Below are positions 16,983 through 25,866 of a stretch of 64,000 nucleotides of DNA, one piece after another. A model generated the notes under the pieces. It had not been told where the DNA came from. It was given only the letters and a program-made list of their open reading frames with translations, and ran no database searches. A program made the position numbers and the translations under genes. Each line of letters starts with the position of its first letter. Position 1 is the stretch's first letter. Source of the DNA: Mesobacillus persicus. GTDB taxonomy: Bacteria; Bacillota; Bacilli; Bacillales; Cytobacillaceae. The stretch is taken from contig NZ_FOBW01000014.1 of NCBI RefSeq assembly GCF_900109925.1, forward strand, positions 1 to 64,000, in the 5' to 3' direction.

Positions 16983-17612
16983 CTACATACTAACTTTTTT
17001 ATTTTTAGTAGCTTCTGTACTACTTTCCTTAACAAAGACATCTTCACTCTTTAATACAGAAACAGCGGTCTTAAAGAAGATTTTTATATCTAGCCAAAAA
17101 GATAAATGATCAATATAATAAATATCATTTTGAATTCGTTCTTTCCAAGGTACTGTATTTCTGAAATAAGCTTGATTAAAACCAGAAACGCCAGGTCTAA
17201 CCTCTAACTTCCTAGCCTCGTTACCTTCATATAATTTATGGTGTTCAGGTAAATCGGGCCTAGGCCCAATAATACTCATATCACCCTTAATAATATTTAG
17301 AAGTTGTGGTGTCTCATCTAAGCTCGTCTTTCTAATAAACTTACCTATTCTTGTAAGTCTAGGATCATCTTCAGCATTAAATGTTGATCCATCTTCATTT
17401 CGGAGATCAGGTGCATTCATTTTCATTGAACGAAATTTATACATTTTAAATACTTTTCCATCCTTACCTAACCGTGGTGCATTATAAAAAATTGATCCTT
17501 TATCTTGAAAATATATTATTGGACCAATTATTAATAGAATAATAAACCAAAACGGTAAAGCTACTAATGCCAGTATTAAGTCTAAAATTCTTTTAAAAAA
17601 GCTCTTATACAT
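16983..17612 (-). CDS. Priming phosphoglycosyl transferase (EpsL/PglC type)
   Basis: 209 residues. I chose ATG 17612 with a GGAGTGGG stretch upstream and only 2 bp after the aminotransferase stop; an in-frame TTG at 17630 is possible. One N-terminal re-entrant hydrophobic helix (ILDLILALVALPFWFIILLI), then KMYKFRSM, DETPQLLNII and GPRPDLPEH, the monotopic PGT signatures. It transfers a sugar phosphate to undecaprenyl phosphate to start the repeat unit. Confidence 0.9.
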   Translation of the reverse strand: MYKSFFKRILDLILALVALPFWFIILLIIGPIIYFQDKGSIFYNAPRLGKDGKVFKMYKFRSMKMNAPDLRNEDGSTFNAEDDPRLTRIGKFIRKTSLDETPQLLNIIKGDMSIIGPRPDLPEHHKLYEGNEARKLEVRPGVSGFNQAYFRNTVPWKERIQNDIYYIDHLSFWLDIKIFFKTAVSVLKSEDVFVKESSTEATKNKKVSM

Positions 17613-17614
17613 TT

Positions 17615-18844
17615 CTAACACCCACTCCAAACTTCATTGATTACCTTTTTCAACGTGACAATAACGTAGTCCACATCTTCGTTACTCATTAGTGTATTAA
17701 GTGGCAGTGTAATTTCGTTCTCATACATGCTAAAAGCATTTGGATAATCATTAATATCAAAACCTAAGTTCTTATAAGCTGTAAACATTGGTAATGGCTT
17801 ATAGTGAACATTACATGACACTCCCAACTCAGCCAACTTAACTATTATTTCATTCCTTTTAAGTTCACCTATCCCTGGCATCCTAGCAAAATAAAGGTGC
17901 CCTGAAGAAATGGAATTTTCACTATAATGCTGCAAAGTTCTAATACCGAATGGTAAAAAAGCATTATCATACATCTCAATTATCTCTCTACGTCTATTCA
18001 TCATGTCTTCATATCTACTTAACTGAACTAAACCTATTCCAGCCATAACATCGGTCATATTACACTTATAGGCTGGATAAACAATGTCATACTCCCATGC
18101 ACCTTTTTGTGTTTTCGCTAGGGCATCTTTTGACTGCCCGTGTAAGCTATATAACATGTACTGCTTATAAAGCCATTCCTCATCTAAACCTTCAATACTT
18201 TGCCAAACAACGGCCCCACCTTCAGCAGTTGTCAAATTTTTAACTGCATGAAAAGAAAAGCAAGTAAAGTCAGCTACTTGCCCACATTTCAAACCATTTC
18301 TTTCAGCGCCAAAAGCATGGGCTGCATCAGTCATTACTATTACTCTATTAAATAACTTTTGAAGATCATTATTTGCTTTAAATAGCTCTTTTTTACTTTC
18401 TACTACTCTAAAAATTGCATCATAGTCACACATTTTCCCTGCAATATCTACAGGAATTATAGCTTTAGTCTTTTCTGTAATCGCATCTGCAAGTTTTGTA
18501 TAATCCATTTCAAAGGATTCAGGTGCTGTATCAACTAGCACAATTTTTGCACCGACATGGTCAATAATAGAAGCTGAAGCTGTGTAGGTATATGCTGAAG
18601 TAATTACTTCATCTCCTGGTCCAATTCCTAATATACGGAGAGTTAACTCCATTGCTGCAGTAGCTGAATTTAAACAAACAGCTTTATTTGTTCCGACATA
18701 TTCAGCTATCCTCTTTTCAAATTCTTTTGTTCTAGGTCCAGTTGTGATCCATCCAGACTTTAAGGCTTTTATCACTTCTTCAATTTCCGCATCTGTAATA
18801 TCAGGCGGTGAGAAAGGTATATTTCTAACTTTAGTATCATTCAT
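17615..18844 (-). CDS. DegT/DnrJ/EryC1/StrS-type sugar aminotransferase (EpsN/PglE-like)
   Basis: 409 residues, ATG 18844 with GTGAGG upstream. SGWITTGPRTKEFE opens the fold; VMTDAAHAFGAE holds the PLP-contacting Asp; FSFHAVKNLTTAEGG carries the PLP Lys; NYPNAFSMYENEITLPL is conserved near the end. It aminates a 4-keto nucleotide sugar, most likely the product of the membrane dehydratase at 21038-22855. It is the first gene after a 650-bp gap and is tightly coupled to the priming transferase. Confidence 0.9.
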   Translation of the reverse strand: MNDTKVRNIPFSPPDITDAEIEEVIKALKSGWITTGPRTKEFEKRIAEYVGTNKAVCLNSATAAMELTLRILGIGPGDEVITSAYTYTASASIIDHVGAKIVLVDTAPESFEMDYTKLADAITEKTKAIIPVDIAGKMCDYDAIFRVVESKKELFKANNDLQKLFNRVIVMTDAAHAFGAERNGLKCGQVADFTCFSFHAVKNLTTAEGGAVVWQSIEGLDEEWLYKQYMLYSLHGQSKDALAKTQKGAWEYDIVYPAYKCNMTDVMAGIGLVQLSRYEDMMNRRREIIEMYDNAFLPFGIRTLQHYSENSISSGHLYFARMPGIGELKRNEIIVKLAELGVSCNVHYKPLPMFTAYKNLGFDINDYPNAFSMYENEITLPLNTLMSNEDVDYVIVTLKKVINEVWSGC

Positions 18845-19492
18845 TTTAGTTTTCCTCACTTTATCGAAAGATTATGTTTCATATACATTTAGTAACTTAG
18901 TACTTAACTAGAAGAATTTCCAACCAACTACTAACCCACTAAACCTTATCCACTTCTGATAGCCACCTCGTAATATCTATTCAATCTACCAACCAAATAC
19001 GGAATAGATATTCACTCCACAATAATCCTAAACCGAGTTTCTTCCTATCATATATATCATTCAATCAATCTATAAACCTCACTAAAAACGTCTCAAACCC
19101 TTTTCCTACAAGGTTTCTAGCGTTCAATCTAACCACGATAGTCAGTTCCTTAACTCCATTCAATATTTTTCCATATTTTAGGTTGCTCAAAACCCCGTCA
19201 AATCAACGTTTTCAAAACTTAAAACACCCGATTTCAGCCATTTTATCTTTATATACTAACAAAACGATACTATGTCATATAGATAAATCCCGTATATTGT
19301 ATATTATTGTGATTTTCCACTGATTTTAACACAATATGTTGTGGTCATCTATTCGCCATTCTGACTCCCCCACTACCATTCAACCACTATTACCATATCC
19401 CTTAACTCCGAAGCTAGGGGCTCAATAAGTTCATATGAACCCCTAGCAACCCAGTTACCGCTAGCTCGAAGAGATACAATACTTACATACAC
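18845..19492. other. Long gene-free gap inside the capsule cluster
   Basis: 648 bp without a supported ORF. It holds AT-rich sequence, runs of short C/T-rich motifs and the hairpin at 19411-19448. It marks the junction between the conserved regulatory/precursor genes to the right and the variable polymer genes to the left. A promoter for the left part could lie here, but I see no convincing -35/-10 pair. Confidence 0.5.
19411..19448. repeat. Hairpin downstream of the pilin-like gene
   Basis: GCTAGGGG pairs perfectly with CCCCTAGC, and TTCATATGAA inside is itself a palindrome. There is no U-tract, so it may be a processing or stability hairpin rather than a strong terminator. Confidence 0.5.
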
Positions 19493-19885
19493 CTATAGAA
19501 ACGGAACACCACTTCCACCTTCATCAGGTTCTTCCTCTTCACCATGACTATCAGAGTGAATACTACATTTCACAGCACCATCCACAAAAGTAATTTCCCC
19601 ACCACTGGGACAAATATCAACGCCAGAGTCATGCAAATAATCCTGAAAAGCACTTGTTGAATGATCTTTACTCTCTAGGTGTAGATGAGTCGAGTACATT
19701 CTATCCAATTCCGTACGATTTAAAGCACAAACATCTTCCTTAGATCTTTCCACTAACCAAATAACAGAAGGCACTGCAATCGCTGCTAGTATCCCCAGTA
19801 TTACTGTAACAGCTAATACCTCCACTAAAGTGTAACCTTCACTCCGCAATTTCTCTCCTTTAATTGCTTTCATATATTCAAACAT
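19493..19885 (-). CDS. Orphan type IV pilin-like protein with prepilin cleavage site
   Basis: 130 residues. ATG 19885 (GGTGAT upstream); a TTG two codons earlier is possible. The N-terminus is a class III prepilin signal: basic MKAIKGEKLRS then G|YTLVEVLAVTVILGILAAI, with Tyr instead of the usual Phe after the cleavage Gly and the invariant Glu at +5. The mature part has CPSGGEITFVDGAVKC, a Cys pair like minor pilins, and an acidic tail EEEEPDEGG. No assembly ATPase or prepilin peptidase lies nearby, so it would rely on the competence (ComG/ComC) machinery. Its role in a polysaccharide cluster is unknown. Confidence 0.75.
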   Translation of the reverse strand: MFEYMKAIKGEKLRSEGYTLVEVLAVTVILGILAAIAVPSVIWLVERSKEDVCALNRTELDRMYSTHLHLESKDHSTSAFQDYLHDSGVDICPSGGEITFVDGAVKCSIHSDSHGEEEEPDEGGSGVPFL

Positions 19886-20015
19886 AAGCAATCACCATCC
19901 ATGTAGTTTCATGAATAGGTTTGGTTTAAAATCCCTAATGAAGTTAATACCAGCAGCCAACCCTCACCTATATTTTTAATTTACCATTAAACTCGAAGAG
20001 CTAATAAGGTACAAC

Positions 20016-20900
20016 CTATACCTCTACCCTGCTCTTACGCAATACATCCTCAAGATACTCAAGCAACTCATGCTTAATCTCTTCATTCTGCAAAGCAAAC
20101 TCAACCGTAGTCTTCACAAACCCAATCTTCTCCCCAACATCATATCGCTTACCCTCAAAGTCATAAGCAAACACCCGTTGAATCTGATTTAGTTTCTGAA
20201 TCGCATCCGTCAACTGAATCTCTCCACCAGCACCAGTCTCCTGTTGTTCAAGATACATGAAAATCTCCGGCGTAAGCACATAACGACCCATAATCGCAAG
20301 ATTAGAAGGAGCAGTACCCGGAGCAGGCTTCTCCACAAAATTCTCAACCTGAAACCTTCTACCCTCTTGAACCGAAGGATCAACAATCCCATAACGATGC
20401 GTCTCATTATCAGGAACAGTCTGTACCCCAATGACAGAAGAACGTGTTTCCTCATATTCATTAATTAATTGCCTAAGGCACGGAGTGTCACTTTGCACAA
20501 TATCATCACCAAGCAACACCGCAAACGGCTCATCCCCAATAAAATTCCGCGCACACCAAACCGCATGGCCTAAACCCTTAGGCTCTTTTTGCCGTATATA
20601 ATGAATATCTGCAAGATTAGTAGAATAGCGTACTCGGTCAAGAAGATCAAACTTCCCCTTCGACTCAAGGTTTTGCTCAAGCTCAGGAGCAAAATCAAAA
20701 TGATCTTCAATCGCACGCTTCCCTTTCCCAGTAACAATGATAATATCCTCAATACCAGACGCAATAGCCTCTTCAACTATGTACTGTATAGTTGGCTTAT
20801 CAACAATCGGTAACATTTCTTTTGGCATCGCCTTCGTAGCAGGCAAAAACCTTGTACCCAAACCCGCAGCTGGAATAATCGCCTTACGCACCTTTTTCAT
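20016..20900 (-). CDS. gtaB: UTP-glucose-1-phosphate uridylyltransferase
   Basis: 294 residues, standard length. [19 protein letters not shown] (10-28) is the nucleotide/pyrophosphate loop; [20 protein letters not shown] and GLGHAVWCA are conserved; FVEKP carries the uridine contact. It makes UDP-Glc, the feedstock for GalE and the cell wall. RBS GGGGGAG precedes ATG. Location inside the capsule cluster suggests a cluster-dedicated copy; whether a second housekeeping copy exists cannot be seen. Confidence 0.95.
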   Translation of the reverse strand: MKKVRKAIIPAAGLGTRFLPATKAMPKEMLPIVDKPTIQYIVEEAIASGIEDIIIVTGKGKRAIEDHFDFAPELEQNLESKGKFDLLDRVRYSTNLADIHYIRQKEPKGLGHAVWCARNFIGDEPFAVLLGDDIVQSDTPCLRQLINEYEETRSSVIGVQTVPDNETHRYGIVDPSVQEGRRFQVENFVEKPAPGTAPSNLAIMGRYVLTPEIFMYLEQQETGAGGEIQLTDAIQKLNQIQRVFAYDFEGKRYDVGEKIGFVKTTVEFALQNEEIKHELLEYLEDVLRKSRVEV

Positions 20901-20926
20901 TCAAAACTCCCCCAACATCGCATAGT

Positions 20927-20949
20927 TCGAAAACCGCAAGGTTTTCTTC
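20927..20949. repeat. Small hairpin between the dehydratase and gtaB
   Basis: GAAAACC/GGTTTTC with a short GCAA-type loop. There is no U-tract on the transcribed strand; possible processing site. Confidence 0.4.
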
Positions 20950-21037
20950 TAACAACTAGTTCTTCACAACATTTAGTCAATGAGTAGATTAATCAAACTC
21001 CTAATCAATCCTCAATTTAATAGTGTTTATTAAGCTA

Positions 21038-22855
21038 TCACTCCGCCACCAAAAACCGAAGGTTCTCCCTCCGATTAGCAAGATTAACCACAAACTCCTT
21101 CAACTCATCCTCAGAAAGGCTTTCAAAGTTCTTAAGAAGATAATGAACCTCCTCATCCTGCTCATGCAACGCCTTCCCAATAAATATCTTCGGGAAAATC
21201 GGCTCAGGATGAATCTCCTTATCATTCAATAACTCCTCAAACATCTTCTCCCCAGGACGAAGCCCCGAATAAGAAATCCCAATCTCCTCAACAGAATAAC
21301 CCGAAAGGGTTATCAAGTTTTTCGCAAGATCAACAATCCGAACCGGCTCCCCCATATCTAACACGAAGATTTCTCCACCTCTTGCAAGAGATCCCGCCTG
21401 AATAACAAGCCTTGAAGCTTCAGGAATCGTCATAAAATATCTCGTCATATCCGGATGCGTAACCGTCACCGGGCCACCAGCCTGAATCTGTCTCTTAAAC
21501 AGTGGAATAACACTACCACGACTACCAAGCACATTACCAAATCTCACCGCAACAAACTTAGTCTTACTAGTCTCCGCCAACTGCTGAATCACCATCTCCG
21601 CAATCCGCTTAGTAGACCCCATCACATTAGGAGGATTAACCGCCTTATCAGAAGAAATCAAAACAAATGTTTTCACACCGAAGGTGTGACTCGCCTCCGC
21701 CACATTCCGAGTCCCAAAAACATTATTCTTAACAGCTTCCCTCGGATTATACTCCATCAAAGGCACATGCTTATGAGCCGCCGCATGATAAACAACATCC
21801 GGCTTATGCTCCTCCATCACCTCAAACATCCGCTCACGATCCTGAATATCCCCAATCACCGGAACAATCTCAATAGAATCTCGATAGAGATTCCGTAACT
21901 CCATATCAATAGAGTAGATGCTATTCTCCCCATGCCCCACCAAAACTAGTTTTTGTGGGGTGAAAAGGCAAATCTGCCGACAAATCTCAGACCCAATCGA
22001 TCCACCAGCACCCGTAACAAGCACTGTTTTCCCCGACACATATTCAGAAATCCCATCAATATCAAGCTTAATCGGCTCACGCCCCAACAAGTCTTCCACC
22101 TCAACATCACGGAACTGACTAACAGGGACCTTCCCAAGCATGACATCCTCAATCTTCGGCATAATCTGTGTCTTCACTTTCGTTTTCGAGCACTCATCAA
22201 AAATTCTTGTAATCTCTTTCCTACTTAAGGAAGGAATCGCAATCACAATCTTATCAATCTTATACTTTTCAACCGCATCGACAATCCCCTTCGACGTCCC
22301 AACAACCGGAATATCAAGGATTTGCAGCTTATACTTACGAAAATCATCATCAATAAAGGCCGCAGGCTTTAAGCCAAGCTCTGGATTACTTAATAACTGT
22401 CTCGCCACAAGCGTTCCACCCTGACCCGCACCAATAATCAACACCCGTTCCATATCCTGCTTTTTCTTCATAAAATGGTCACGATACATTCGCCAAGCGA
22501 AACGTGAACCACCAATGAGGATCATATGCAAGGTCCATGTCGTGAACAAAGCCCGACCGAAAATGGGCATATCCATCATGTATTGAAAAACCGCCGTACC
22601 CGCAATCGAAAAGGTAACAGCTTTTAAAATACTCACGATTTCCCCGATGCTCGCATATTCCCACGCCTTGTTGTAGAGCTGGAATATAGAAGCGAACAAA
22701 TGATGAAGCACTAATAAAACAACGACACTCCATAAAAGATTATCAAAAACAACTTCAATCGATGGATGAAGAAGGATATAACTAAAATAAATTGCTGTCA
22801 GCACAATCAATGTATCCAGCCCTGCTAATAGCGTTAAGCGATTTCGATAGCTCAT
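21038..22855 (-). CDS. epsC: Membrane-bound nucleotide-sugar 4,6-dehydratase (CapD/EpsC/PglF family)
   Basis: 605 residues. Four N-terminal membrane helices (about 10-130), a CoA-binding-like Rossmann domain (LIIGAGQGGTLVARQLL), then the SDR domain (VTGAGGSIGSEICRQI at about 280). The active site MGSTKRIAE has Met in place of Tyr, as in PglF. It should convert UDP-GlcNAc to the 4-keto-6-deoxy sugar used by the aminotransferase at 17615-18844. GGAGGG stands 6 bases before ATG. It lies directly after the EAR-like RNA and terminator, as B. subtilis epsC lies after EAR. Confidence 0.92.
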   Translation of the reverse strand: MSYRNRLTLLAGLDTLIVLTAIYFSYILLHPSIEVVFDNLLWSVVVLLVLHHLFASIFQLYNKAWEYASIGEIVSILKAVTFSIAGTAVFQYMMDMPIFGRALFTTWTLHMILIGGSRFAWRMYRDHFMKKKQDMERVLIIGAGQGGTLVARQLLSNPELGLKPAAFIDDDFRKYKLQILDIPVVGTSKGIVDAVEKYKIDKIVIAIPSLSRKEITRIFDECSKTKVKTQIMPKIEDVMLGKVPVSQFRDVEVEDLLGREPIKLDIDGISEYVSGKTVLVTGAGGSIGSEICRQICLFTPQKLVLVGHGENSIYSIDMELRNLYRDSIEIVPVIGDIQDRERMFEVMEEHKPDVVYHAAAHKHVPLMEYNPREAVKNNVFGTRNVAEASHTFGVKTFVLISSDKAVNPPNVMGSTKRIAEMVIQQLAETSKTKFVAVRFGNVLGSRGSVIPLFKRQIQAGGPVTVTHPDMTRYFMTIPEASRLVIQAGSLARGGEIFVLDMGEPVRIVDLAKNLITLSGYSVEEIGISYSGLRPGEKMFEELLNDKEIHPEPIFPKIFIGKALHEQDEEVHYLLKNFESLSEDELKEFVVNLANRRENLRFLVAE

Positions 22856-22910
22856 CCATGACCCTCCTCTTTTTATCTATTAATTACTATTAAGAAAATT
22901 TCTGCCCAAA

Positions 22911-22971
22911 AATAAATACCTAATGAAAACGCATATTGTGGTTTAACAAGCGCTTTCATTGGGTATTTATT
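22911..22971 (-). terminator. Long intrinsic terminator between the EAR-like RNA and the dehydratase gene
   Basis: On the minus strand a 22-bp stem (arms 22950-22971 and 22911-22932, 20 of 22 paired) ends in GGTATTTATT and is followed by TTTGGG, giving a U-rich run UUUAUUUUU. It would stop transcription before the distal capsule genes unless RNA polymerase is modified. Outer TGCCCAAA (22903-22910) and TTTGGGCA (22997-23004) form a second pairing. Confidence 0.75.
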
Positions 22972-23009
22972 CTGTAGCGTTATTAACTAAATTTAATTTG
23001 GGCATCTAA

Positions 23010-23140
23010 CCCATCCTCACATCATGCTTTTGACGACATCGTGCGTCTAAGGATACATAAATGCATCCCACAGCATAATCGAGTGCCTCCATAGATAACG
23101 GATAGGAGACATCGCCGGTCAGGAGGTCGCTCCTGAAGCT
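23010..23140 (-). ncRNA. EAR-like (epsC RNA) processive antitermination element
   Basis: The minus-strand transcript between ywqE and the dehydratase can fold into several helices: CAGGAG-CGAC-CUCCUG (23135-23120), UGUCUCC/GGAGGCA (23111-23105 with 23090-23084), GGAUGCA-UUUA-UGUAUCC (23068-23051), GACG/CGUC (23047-23032) and a long-range AUGCU/AGCAU (23076-23072 with 23028-23024). Known: EAR RNAs lie inside Bacillales eps/capsule operons upstream of epsC and prevent termination over long operons. Position and pairing fit; I have no covariance score. Confidence 0.72.
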
Positions 23141-23346
23141 GTTGTTAATAGCTAGATTTATCTATTTGAAGTTTTATTGTTAAAAGGAGCGAAGCTCCAC
23201 CAAACCAAAACATCTCCTAACCATTAGAAAACAACAACCAATTCCATTCATCTACTAAAGATGAAGTTAAACCAAGCAATCCTCTTAAAAGGAACGAAGT
23301 TCCTTCAAAAAAGGGAACGAAAGTTCCCCACCCGAATATCTCAAAC

Positions 23347-24111
23347 TCAAAATATCCCCAAAAACTTTCTGCGCTTCACCCGTTGAGGCTCTTCCCTAAA
23401 CACATTCATCCCCTCAACAAGCAGCTCCGCATTCTCTCTATATAAATAAACCATATCAATCCCGTACAATTTCTCCACCACATCATAAGCCTGCCGCAAA
23501 TGAAACCCACGACTTGTGACGTTATGAGCATCCGAAGCAATAAAATGAACAAGATTCGCTTCAATCAACTGCTCTGAAAAACTCTTAATCTTCTTCCCGA
23601 ACTTGCCGCATAAACTCCCAGCTGTAAGCTGTGCTAACGCACCTTTTTCAACTAGTTTGTATAGCAACTCTGGTCGCTCATGGATCTCCCGGTTGCGCTC
23701 CGGATGAACAATCACCGGAATCAATCCCTTTAACTGTAGGTCAAACAGCATCTTCTCCGAATACCTAGGCACGTGGTCCGAAGGAAGTTCGACAAACACA
23801 TAATTGGTATCATTTAACGTCATGATTTGCCCACTATCAAAATCTTCTAACAATTCACCGTTGATTGCCGTCTCTTGTCCCGGAAGGATTTTTAGATCAA
23901 TCCTTTCCTCTAGCAATCTCTTATTCAACTCCGCTACCTTCGCCAAAACATTCTGTTTCGGATTCAAATAGCGACCATTTTTATGGTGTGGGGTTGCAAT
24001 GATCGTTGTGATTCCTTCTTGCACGGCCAATTTAGCCATCTCAAGACTATCATTGTCCGTTTGCGCGCCATCATCAATTCCTGTAAGTATATGACAATGC
24101 AAATCTATCAT
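23347..24111 (-). CDS. ywqE: PHP-family protein-tyrosine phosphatase (CpsB/YwqE type)
   Basis: 254 residues. Metal-binding PHP motifs in order: DLHCHILTGIDDGA (3-16), TPHHKNGRY, VHPERNREI and ASDAHNVTSRG. RBS GGAGG 6 bases before ATG. It dephosphorylates the tyrosine tail of YwqD, cycling capsule export. It is the last gene before the EAR-like leader; the gap of 491 bp that follows is filled by that RNA and its terminator. Confidence 0.94.
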   Translation of the reverse strand: MIDLHCHILTGIDDGAQTDNDSLEMAKLAVQEGITTIIATPHHKNGRYLNPKQNVLAKVAELNKRLLEERIDLKILPGQETAINGELLEDFDSGQIMTLNDTNYVFVELPSDHVPRYSEKMLFDLQLKGLIPVIVHPERNREIHERPELLYKLVEKGALAQLTAGSLCGKFGKKIKSFSEQLIEANLVHFIASDAHNVTSRGFHLRQAYDVVEKLYGIDMVYLYRENAELLVEGMNVFREEPQRVKRRKFLGIF

Positions 24112-24223
24112 TGCGAACCTCCATTCACCAGCTGTCGAAAATTGTGTCTTTTACTATGCTACCATCGACCCATACCTAGGTCAAAGGGTGTATTTTGTCG
24201 TAATATGTCGAAAGTCACACTAT

Positions 24224-24925
24224 TTATTTGCCATAATAATAGTAATAATCCGAACTTTCTAGTTTCTTGTGATTTAACACCGCACCGAGTAATTTTCCCT
24301 TCGCAGATGTTAATAGTTCTTTCGCCTTAGCTGCTTCTTCCATTTCCGTCTTGCCACTATAAACAACTAGCACACTTCCATCACATAAATTGGCAAGTAC
24401 CTGTGCATCAGTTACCGCAAGAATCGGTGGCGTGTCAAAAATGATGATGTCATAAGACTCTTTCGCTTCCTTTAAGAAACGATTCATGCTTTTTGAGCCC
24501 ATCAATTCAGCAGGGTTCGGCGGAATCGGTCCACTTGTTAACACAGATAGATTGAATACATCAGTCGGATTCACTGCTTCATTCATTGGAACCTGACCAG
24601 CAAGAACAGTCGTTAATCCAAATGTATTCGTTTGGTTAAACGTATAATGCATCGTTGGTTTCCGTAAATCAGCATCAACCAATAGTACCTTCTTCTCCTG
24701 CTGCGCGAACACAACCGCCAGGTTGCCTGCTGTCGTCGATTTCCCTTCCATCGGACCGGCAGAAGTAACCATTATGACTTGGACATCATCATCGACAGCA
24801 GAGAATTGAATATTCGTTCGAATCGTCCGATATTGTTCAGAAATCGGTGACTTCGGGTCAATCGAAGTCACCAGTTTTCGTCTGTTTTCTGCTGTCGGCT
24901 TGTTTGCTTTTTTCTTAGGACCCAA
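24224..24925 (-). CDS. ywqD: Bacterial tyrosine kinase of capsule synthesis (CpsD/YwqD type)
   Basis: 233 residues from TTG 24925, which has GAGGTGA 5 bases upstream; a GTG at 24934 is the alternative. P-loop GPMEGKSTTAGN, Walker A' LLVDADLRKP and Walker B IIIFDTPP define the BY-kinase. The P-loop has Met where most have Gly (PGEGKST). The C-terminal tyrosine cluster DYYYYYGK is the autophosphorylation site. It overlaps the 3' end of ywqC, its transmembrane activator. Confidence 0.92.
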   Translation of the reverse strand: MGPKKKANKPTAENRRKLVTSIDPKSPISEQYRTIRTNIQFSAVDDDVQVIMVTSAGPMEGKSTTAGNLAVVFAQQEKKVLLVDADLRKPTMHYTFNQTNTFGLTTVLAGQVPMNEAVNPTDVFNLSVLTSGPIPPNPAELMGSKSMNRFLKEAKESYDIIIFDTPPILAVTDAQVLANLCDGSVLVVYSGKTEMEEAAKAKELLTSAKGKLLGAVLNHKKLESSDYYYYYGK

Positions 24926-25664
24926 ATGTCTCACCTCTTACTTTTGTTTTACGTGCATGGCGTCTCGCCTTAGCTTCTTCCATCTTCGACTCTTCAATGA
25001 CAGAAATAACTCCTAGAATTGGGAGCTCAAGCAATTTCTCTACATCCTGTTCATTTTTCACCGTGTTATCCAAATACTCTAATAAGAAAGCAAGTCCAAC
25101 ACCGGCCATTAACCCGACCACTAACGCAATTGCGATATTTAACAGTGGCTGTGGTTTAATCGGCGCTTGCCCTTCTCCAACCGTTGCTTTTGCTAAAATA
25201 CTAACGTTGTCGACATTCATAATATTAACGATTTCAGTTGAAAATACATTTGCGATTGTATTCGCGATTTCTGCCGCCATTTTTGGATCCTCATCCTGTA
25301 CGGAAATATTCACTACTTGTGAATCCGCTTCGCTACCGACGGTAATCTTCCCGTTAATCTGAGTGGCCGTTAATCCAGTTCCTAATTGTTCTGCAACGAT
25401 ATCAAGAATCGCTGGACTTTTAATAATGACATTATAAGTATTGATTAGTTGTAAGTTTGTTTGTAGCTCATTCGTATTCAACATTACCTGATCATCTTTC
25501 TTTTGATTCACAAGTAGCTGTGTAGATGCCTGATAAATCGGCGTTAGAAAGAAAAAGCTAACTACTCCAGAAATAATCACAGCGGTTAATGTAATCGCCA
25601 GGATTAAAGCCAAGCGTTTTCTAAGCGTCTGTAGCAATTCTTTTAAACTAATTGTTTCTTCCAT
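24915..25664 (-). CDS. ywqC: Wzz/CapA-type chain-length and kinase-activator protein (YwqC)
   Basis: 249 residues. Two membrane helices flank an extracytoplasmic domain (LALILAITLTAVIISGVVSF near 20-40 and LNIAIALVVGLMAGVGLAFL near 175-195); the Wzz motif IKPQPLLN precedes the second helix. The cytoplasmic tail activates YwqD. GGAGG precedes ATG. First gene of the capsule transcription unit, with an extended -10 promoter about 40 bp upstream. Confidence 0.92.
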   Translation of the reverse strand: MEETISLKELLQTLRKRLALILAITLTAVIISGVVSFFFLTPIYQASTQLLVNQKKDDQVMLNTNELQTNLQLINTYNVIIKSPAILDIVAEQLGTGLTATQINGKITVGSEADSQVVNISVQDEDPKMAAEIANTIANVFSTEIVNIMNVDNVSILAKATVGEGQAPIKPQPLLNIAIALVVGLMAGVGLAFLLEYLDNTVKNEQDVEKLLELPILGVISVIEESKMEEAKARRHARKTKVRGETFGS

Positions 25665-25700
25665 TGAAATCCTCCGCTCTTTTTCTACAAATCTCTAAGT

Positions 25701-25709
25701 ATTATAGCA
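25701..25709 (-). promoter_or_regulatory. Extended -10 promoter of the capsule operon
   Basis: Minus strand reads TGCTATAAT, a TGn-extended -10 box. No good TTGACA lies at the right distance, suggesting activator help or reliance on the extended element. The 5' leader to ywqC is short, about 35-40 nt. Confidence 0.6.
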
Positions 25710-25770
25710 CAACAGCTTGTAAAAATTGCCGTTTATTGTCATAATTTTAATGAACTTGTCATCGCGTTCT

Positions 25771-25779
25771 TGCTATACT
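25771..25779 (+). promoter_or_regulatory. Extended -10 promoter of the SGNH gene
   Basis: TGCTATACT with no strong -35. It is divergent from the capsule promoter 60-70 bp away, so shared control is possible. Confidence 0.5.
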
Positions 25780-25866
25780 CATTAAAACTGATTTGAGCAC
25801 ATTTTTAAAGGGATATTCAAACATCCCATAATTTACATTTAACTGGAAGAGAAGGGGGACATTCTT

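Noticed and set aside
21455-21898. 147-codon plus-strand frame opposite the dehydratase gene
   Set aside because: Antisense shadow of a well-supported gene; Asn/Arg/His-rich nonsense composition and no RBS.
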